Assembly (NCBI RefSeq): GCF_004193775.1
Contig: NC_041019.1
Location: 18,046,259-18,110,258, forward strand
From: Glycine soja
Taxonomy: Eukaryota > Streptophyta > Magnoliopsida > Fabales > Fabaceae
Direction of reading: 5' to 3'
DNA: 64,000 nt
Position numbers and translations under genes: made by a program. The notes beneath the pieces were generated by a model. It was not told the DNA's origin. It was given only the letters and a program-made list of their open reading frames with translations, and made no database searches. Shown here piece by piece: positions 57,797 to 64,000 of the stretch (positions within the stretch are counted from its first letter, which is position 1; the number at the start of each line of letters is the position of its first letter).

Positions 57797-59770
57797 CTAT
57801 GTATCCCTCCTTTGTCTGGACCGAACATAAACATTTTCATGGTCTGTGACACCCCTGGCTAATCTTAGACAGTGCTCAGTCAAAGTGTATGCATCAGTTC
57901 CAGTAGTGACCATCCTCATGTTGATCATGTGTTCCAAACTTTTTGCTATCCTTTGGCAAGTGGCCTATGACATTGACAACAAAGTTAAAAATACCACATA
58001 GGAAGCATGATAAAAAAATCACTAATAGTGAATTGAAACCATATTATACCACTATATGTCGAGGCATGTTTGCATCGATAGCCGCAAGTGCAGGTGGTTG
58101 TGGCATAGCTGTTGAGTGAATGGGAAACACAGGTGAATCTAGTACAATTAATGTATCATCATGCACCACAGGTGGATGTCTACGAGGATCCCCAAGTTAT
58201 GGCGGACTCATGAATGGGTGAGATATCATATAAAACTATTCCATGTAGTCTACTGCACATTGGCCAAGAGAACTACAAATTTGTCTAACCAGTGCAAGGT
58301 ATTCTAAAAAACTAAAGCCATTTGTCAACAGTCTCTTATGTGGACAAGGATGGAGCAGTAGGGAGTGGAGGAATTGTCTGAACATAACCAAACTGCCACA
58401 CTACCCTCTTTGGTAGGTGTTTGGCAGTAGATGAACCCCATCTGACATGTCCAGAAAATAATGAAATGAGCTCAAATTCTTTGAATGCATGGTGGTCACC
58501 ATAAGGTATCCAACGCACAACATTTGGCATCAATTTATCCAAGCGCTTATGCTCCGTCGTCACTGGTAATGCCTTTCAAGATTTCCAATGACAAGCACAT
58601 GGTTTCCTCTAATGGTAATCCTCATCAACAATAATGAACGTAATTCTAGGGAAATGCTTGTAGATCCAAGACTGCACATATAAAAAATACAAATAAAAAT
58701 TCTAATCAATAGTACATATAAAGTTCAAAACATATAACTGGAGGTAAAAATGATAATAATTACCTATAACAGAGTGATATATCCTGCAAGATGTTTTGTC
58801 ATATGCTTGGGCGCACCATTCAAATTGTCATACATGAAAACAAGTGCAATCGCTCCCCATGAATAGCCTCCAAATTGGCCGAGATCACGAAATGCTTCCA
58901 AGAATGCCACATTGATGTGTGGCACTCTTGATAGCAAAGAGTGTGCAACCTACTAGATGCAATAAATATGCTTGAGCTGCTAGGGTCCATTGTCTTGTGT
59001 CACATTTGGTACGATAAATGTCTTGCAGCCAGGCTAGGCGAACATATTCCCCTCTGTATTGCTTAGTCTCATATTTTGCTTCTTGTGTATTGACTTCAAG
59101 CAACTCAATTAACAAGTCAAAAACTTCCTCTACAGAAATAACATCAAAGGTATGAAAGACACCTGTAATCGGTAGATGTCATAAGGATGCCACATTATTG
59201 AGGGTTATAGTCAGTTCTCCTATCGGCAGATGGAAACTACTAGTTTCCTTGTGTCACCTCTCTGCAGAAGCAGATAAAAGTTCCCTATCACCTGTCTCCA
59301 ACAAACATGTAATCAAAGAACTTAATCCTGTAGGAGTCACTATGCCTTCAATCTCAAGTGCAGGCCTACCAAATTTCTCTACCTTCCTCCCATGAGAGGG
59401 CAACTTCAACTCAGTATGTTCCTACAAATAATTAAAATTAATTAGGTAAATTAAAATGATAAATTAAAATTAATTTGTCCTACCCAAACTCTGGCTGGCA
59501 CATGTTAAGCATAATCTGTCAACACTGATGTATCTTGGGGCCCGCCTAGAAAACTCTTTGTATCAGCACCTATATGATCCGAAACTGGATTGTGAGGCTC
59601 CTGATGAACCTCGTCAGCAACATTACCCACATTCTCAACATCCTCTGTAATAGCTACAAGTGCCTGTTATCTACATGCCAATGTTATTAGCCATCGACGT
59701 TGAGGGGATTCTTCCTCATCAACACTAACCTGCCTACCTAAAGCTCTTCCTAAAACTTTACCTAAAACCC
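57797..59770 (-). pseudogene. Plant mobile domain (PMD, MAIN-like) pseudogene
   Basis: Read from about 59,770 downward. Basic N-terminal region: [20 protein letters not shown]. Then HEPHNPVSDH-type linker with LGGPQDTSVLTDYA. PMD core: LKLPSHGRKVEKFGRPALEI, TCLLETGDRELLSAS, ETSSFHLPIGELTITLNNVA, EYVRLAWLQDIYRTKCDTRQ, WTLAAQAYLLHLVGCTLFA, GGYSWGAIALVFMYDNLNGA. A further exon has VRWIPYGDHHAFKEFELISL and WQFGYVQTIPPLP. C-terminal exons have DANMPRHIVV and TEHCLRLARGVTDHENVYVR, ending at 57,797. PMDs occur in plant host proteins of the MAIN/MAIL1 type and in TEs; this version is the TE type. Several stops and frame changes are present. It lies opposite in strand to the transposase-OTU gene and ends about 45 bp from a SIN3 exon. 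Confidence 0.82.
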
Positions 59771-59815
59771 AATGCAATCCTCTGGTTCTAACCATAATTT
59801 GTTGTATTCTTTTAG

Positions 59816-60412
59816 CTTTAAATCTTAGGTGCATTGAACGAATATATGGTGATCATGGGCTTGATGTAGTGGATGTGCTAAAGAAGAATGTGCCTTTAAC
59901 TTTGCCAGTCCTATTAACCTGCTTAAAAAAGAAACATGATGAGTAGGCAAGGAGTCGTGCTGATTTTAATAAAGTTTGGGCTAAACTATATGCAAAGTAC
60001 TATCATAAATCACTTTATCAACATAATGGTACTTCAATTGCCAAGGGTCATGGTAGCCATGGTGTTGGATTTACCATAATGAATCCTAAGAATTTAAACA
60101 CTAATACAAATGGGAATGAGAGTGCTTCTTTAGAATATTCAAATTCCTACAAACAATGGTAAACAATTGAGGACAATAAGGTTGAAGAGGATAATTATCT
60201 TGATTCAGACTGCTCTACACATAAGACTGAAACTGAAACCCTTAGAAGTAGTACACGACATGGTCAAATGCATATAAATGTATCCATTCCTGATAAAATA
60301 TCAAGAGCCAAAAAGCAAGATCATTCAATAGATCAGTTGGTGAATGCTACTGTCTCAATGTCCTCTAGTATGGAGCAAAGTAATAGAAGAACGAATGTGG
60401 ATAATGCATCAG
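59816..60412 (+). pseudogene. SIN3-like HDAC-interacting-region exon, isolated
   Basis: After an acceptor TTCTTTTAG (59,815) the frame gives [60 protein letters not shown] and then an acidic/polar tail (NKVEEDNYLDSDCSTHKTET) to a donor at 60,412. It aligns with the last exon of the SIN3-like gene (10,234-10,472) but continues about 115 residues further, closer to a full-length SIN3. In-frame stops occur after KKKHDE (TAG for the expected Trp) and after SYKQW. No upstream SIN3 exon is adjacent: a PMD transposon gene lies immediately before it. Confidence 0.82.
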
Positions 60413-60699
60413 GTTAGCAATTTGATTAAACAATAATGACACTACTTGATTTTTATTATACCATTTATCATAATACTTTGTTGTTACATACTTACATCTT
60501 GTATGATTATTATCATTAAGATTTCATTAAGATGTACCCTATGGGAACATTTTAAGAAATCATATATTATGTCATTGTGTGGATTTGTGTTAGTCGTCTT
60601 ACACAACTAACTTTTGTATAGAAAACATTATCCAAAACTTGTATAGTTTCCCCAATTTATAGTTATTTTGTAAGGATTTGTAAATAAATCTTGTTTTAT

Positions 60700-62200
60700 T
60701 GTTATAGTTGTCTCTAGAGTATCTCCCATGTGATTTAATGATAAAATTGCACAATTTCATGTCAAAAGAGGCTAAAATCTTGAGGTGCTAAAGGGAGCAG
60801 TTGCACTCAGCTCACCATTTGGGCTCAATGCGCATCCAACGCTAAGCGTAGCTTCAGCGCGCTTAGCACGATAGAAGAATTTGGCAGAACATCAATATCA
60901 AGGTCGCGCTCTAAGCGCAAGATTCGCTCGCTAAGCGTGATGGTTGTCTTTAGCCAGGCTCAGCGCATAACTGATGCTAAGCTCAAATCCACTTACTCGC
61001 GCTAAGCGCAAGGGTGGCGCTAAGTGCGGCGTTGCAGATTCAGAGCCTATTTAAAGTTTGTCTTGTGCAGAATTAAGTCACACACACACACAATTTTTTA
61101 GAATTCCAGAGCAAGGACACCACAATGCTAATTTCGAGATAGAGGCTCTAGAGGCAGCAAGAGGAGCAGCTTTGCAGAGAAGCCTAGGGTTCTTCAATTA
61201 GACAGAGACTAGTGATCTGCAAAGTGATTATGAGATGCTGAGAAGAGGAGGAGGGATCCCCCTTCTTATGTAAGGAACAATTATTTTGTACTCTCAATCT
61301 CATTTGTGTTTGGTTTTTCTGTAATGGTTGGCTAAACACCCTTGTTGGGGATTTCTAAGGAACAACTGATGTAATTACTTTAATATTTAATTAATTGTGT
61401 TTTATGTGTTCAATGCTTCTTTCAATGCTTAATTTCTGCATGCTCTTGGTCTGATCACCCATTTGTGTGTACAGTTAGGTGACTTTAGCATTGGGAAATG
61501 TATTTTTGCCTTAGAACTTGATAGAAGCAGGACTGAATAACCACTTTACCAAGGATGGATTGTTGGGGTTTTGGTTTTCTGAATATGCTATTACGATAAT
61601 GTTGTTTAAGTTAAGCCTAGTCTTACAAGAGGGATCTGCGGACAAAGTTTAGGTTTAATTAGTCTAAACTTACGAGGGATCGAGGTTTAGTATTTTAGGC
61701 TACAGCATAGAACACAAAAGCATGATTGATTAGAGAAATATCTTCATATGCATCAACTTGTTTGTTAGAAAGACCCAATACTTTTTACCTATTGTTGTCA
61801 ACTTTACTTATTTGCATTTACTTTTTTACCATAGAAGTAGTTTATTTCTGTTTTTAACCATTGTTTATCAATGTTATTCCAACAATGCCTGATTTCTGTT
61901 TTTTGCCTTAGTAGTTAGGCTAAGCGCGCCCTGTGCACTAAGCCTGAGTGTCATTCTAGTGAGGCTAAGCTAAGTGCGCCATGTTGCGCTAAGCTCAGAC
62001 CCTCTTCTGTTTTGAAAATTGTAGACTTAGGCTAAGCCCAGCATGCTGCACTAAGCCTAATTTGCAAAAAAATATTTTCTGTGTCTTTAGGCTAAGCGCG
62101 AGTCTACTGCGCTTAGCCCATAAGTAAAATTTTATAAGGCGCGCTAAGCCCAACCTGCTACGCTAAGTGCCCAGTTCAATTTTTAGTTTTATTTTTCTGT
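60700..62200. mobile_element. LTR-like region with clustered GCGCTAAGCGC motifs
   Basis: At 60,820-61,040 and again 61,910-62,170 there are many copies and variants of CGCTAAGCGC, GCGCTTAGC and GCTAAGC(G/C)C(A/G). Between them are a TATA-like CCTATTTAAAG (61,045) and a leader-like stretch (GTAAGGAACAATTATTTTGT). This matches the style of legume Gypsy LTRs. Exact ends were not found. Confidence 0.5.
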
Positions 62201-62249
62201 TTTGTTGAAAATAACCCTGATCAATCTTGTTGTTCGATCTTATATTTCC

Positions 62250-63640
62250 ATATGGCATCAAAGAAAAGAAAATCTTTTGCTTCTTCTACTTCCCAAATTA
62301 GATTTGACAGATCAAGATTCCATTCATAGGAAGCTTGGGACATATATAATGACATTATTGTTCCTAGGAAGTTACTGCCAGAGAGAAATGTGGTAATCTA
62401 CCACACTGAATTTGATGACTTCAAGGAAGAATTGGAGAGAAGAAGATGGGATGAAGAATTGACCAGCTTTGAGGAAGGCAGCATTGATGTTGCCATAGTA
62501 AAAGAATTCTATGCTAACCTCTATCATCCAGAGGACAAATCACCAAAGCAGGTCAAGGTCAGAGGTCATTTGATAAAATTTGATAAAGATGCCCTCAACA
62601 CATTCCTGAAGACCCCTGTGATCATTGAGGAGGGGGAGACATTACCAGCTTACTCTAGATTTTCACTCTTGAGGCCTAATCCTCAAGAGTTGGCTGCTAA
62701 GCTCTGCATCCCAGTGAGGGGATTTGAGCTGAATGTTGATGGTCAGCCTTTGAAGATCTTCAGGAAGAACATAACCACACTCGCTTAGACATGGAGTGTT
62801 CTTTCTTACTCCAACTTGATCCCCACCTCCCACACTTTTGACATCACACTGGACTGGGCCAAGTTGATTTATGGCATTATTATGAAGATGGACATGAATC
62901 TGGGCTACCTCATCTCCCACCAGATTTCTATTATTGCCCAGCATAACTCCTCTAGGCTTGGATTTCCAGCCTTAATCACAGCTTTGTGTAAATCTAGAGG
63001 GGTCACATCAGATTCCAGATCCTTGGAAAGCCTCAGCCCTACCATTAACATGGCATATATAAAGAAGAACTGTTGGAATCTAGATGACCCCTTAATTACT
63101 TTCAGAGGGCCACGTAAGGCAAAGGGGAAGAGGTCTGAGGCTCCTCCATCTTCTGACATTCCTCCTTCTACAACTCCTTCCACTACTGTTCTATCTTCTT
63201 CCACTGTAGCTCCATCTGTTCCAGCTCCAGTTCCTGCTCCAGCTCCTCCTACAGGACCATCTTCTTTTCCTTCAGAGACTTTATTTGCCATGCTGCAGAG
63301 CCTTCATAGAGGCCAGGTTATTATCATGCAGAGCTTACAGAGCTCCAGCCTGTAGTCTATTATGAGTGTAGAGGATTTTCTTTCTTAGGTGGCTTAGCTA
63401 GGAGGCCAGCCTTCTCCTTCTAGAGGGGGTGAGGCCCCTGCAACCCAAGAGCCTGTGCCAGCAGAGGAGCCTATGCCAGATGTAGAGGATGAGCCTGTTC
63501 CTCCTGAGCCATTTATCTTTGAGATTGATCCAGTCGCTTAGGAGGAAGCAGTAGATCAGGAGCCTACTTCTCCAGTTCATATCTCTCCAGCACCCATTCC
63601 TAAGGATTCCCAACCATCTGCACCAGTATTGGAGTTAGTG
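62250..63640 (+). pseudogene. Retroelement 'putative plant transposon protein' ORF with five TAG codons
   Basis: ATGGCATCAAAGAAAAG (62,252) opens a reading frame: ASKKRKSF, then, after a disrupted stretch, YHTEFDDFKEELERRRWDEE, VAIVKEFYANLYHPED, VRGHLIKFDKDALNTFLKTP, LAAKLCIPVRGFELN, IFRKNITTLA, TWSVLSYSNLIPTSH, LGFPALITALCKSRGV, then a Pro/Ser-rich tail (VPAPVPAPAPPTGPSS). This order matches the domain annotated in plants as putative plant transposon protein (often called envelope-like in legume Gypsy elements). In the main frame from 62,390 onward stops are TAG where family members usually have glutamine: after TTLA, SSL, DFLS, VA and DPVA. The tail ends at PSAPVLEL, where a new LTR-like sequence begins. 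Confidence 0.75.
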
Positions 63641-64000
63641 ATGTGCCATTATTTTCTCCTATTTCTTAACCCTTTTTGCACCATTTAAAGTACTGATTAA
63701 TCTTAATTGTCAAATTAATTAGGCAGTTTTATTATTTGGGCCCATTAAGCTAATTTGATGTTTTTAATCTAATTTCAAGAATTAATGAAGCATTAAGCTT
63801 GAATCCAGAATTGGGCTTGGACTTGAAGAGGGCAGACTATTTGATTCTACAAAAATTTTATCTTATCTATACTTTATCTTATCTAGATACTATTTAGGTT
63901 TGATCTCTTCTAGATATTATTTCATCTACATCTTATCTTATCTTATCTTATCTTCTCCTCTCTCTTCTCTTTCTCCTTTATTTTCGGTTTTGCAATTCCA
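63641..64000 (+). mobile_element. Start of another LTR, running off the window
   Basis: From TGATGTGCCATTATTTTCTC the text loses coding character. It shows features of legume LTRs (TTATTTGGGCCCATTAAGCT, CTTATCTTATCTTATCTTAT repeats, CT-rich end). It interrupts the preceding ORF, which suggests a later insertion. The other end lies outside the window. Confidence 0.5.

Overview
This is a eukaryotic, plant nuclear window. It is AT-rich and intron-rich, dominated by transposable elements (TEs), and has no bacterial-style operons. The TE families (Mutator-like elements with plant-type transposases, plant mobile domain ORFs, a Cassandra-like 5S-bearing LTR, Gypsy-type solo LTRs with TGTCA...TGACA ends, a 'putative plant transposon protein' ORF) and the LTR motifs resemble those of legumes, most likely Glycine. 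That assignment is inference from remembered family consensus, not from a search.

Layout. 0-5.8 kb: microsatellites, three degenerate tandem arrays, a minus-strand exon pair resembling a SWITCH2/ERCC6-like helicase, and a foldback element of repeated 'GGTCCCCC' modules. 6.2-10.5 kb: the main host-gene remnant, a SIN3-like (paired amphipathic helix) co-repressor gene on the plus strand. I can assign 12 exons; it carries frameshifts and stops soon after the histone-deacetylase-interacting region. A non-autonomous Mutator-like element (MULE) with a perfect 9-bp target duplication lies just downstream (10,676-12,567), followed by LINE fragments (12.9-14.4 kb).

17.0-28.3 kb: a 5.4-kb unit is present twice in direct orientation. 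Each unit contains a minus-oriented solo LTR with a 5-bp TSD, SIN3 exon 2/3 remnants and the left end of a MULE. The only differences I found between copies are five one-base homopolymer changes. The copies are joined by a 420-bp shard of the LTR carrying four one-base deletions, so an assembly artefact must be considered alongside a very recent duplication.

27.5-34.6 kb: nested DNA transposons, each bounded by its own 9-bp target duplication. An outer non-autonomous MULE (TSD ATGTTATAC) contains an 80-bp MITE (TSD GTGGGAGAC) and a 6.07-kb inner MULE (TSD ATTAGAGAA). The inner MULE carries a dead mudrA-type transposase on the minus strand and, divergently, a broken PB1-like accessory gene on the plus strand, separated by a 155-bp tandem array. 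An uninterrupted paralogue of the accessory gene (259 codons) lies at 36.3-37.1 kb, next to a MULE transposase fragment fused to an OTU-type cysteine protease domain. A longer transposase-OTU pseudogene lies at 53.0-57.1 kb, split by another solo LTR (TSD CCTAC), with a plant mobile domain pseudogene beside it on the minus strand. That pseudogene abuts a further SIN3 exon (59.8 kb), so fragments of a second SIN3-like paralogue may have been pulled apart by TE insertion. 38.9-52 kb is mostly LTR-derived, non-coding sequence. 60.7-64.0 kb holds an LTR-like region rich in GCGCTAAGCGC motifs, a plant-transposon-protein ORF with five in-frame TAG codons, and the start of a further LTR running off the window.

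I see no clearly functional host gene; the only uninterrupted recognised TE gene is the PB1-like ORF at 36,291-37,070.
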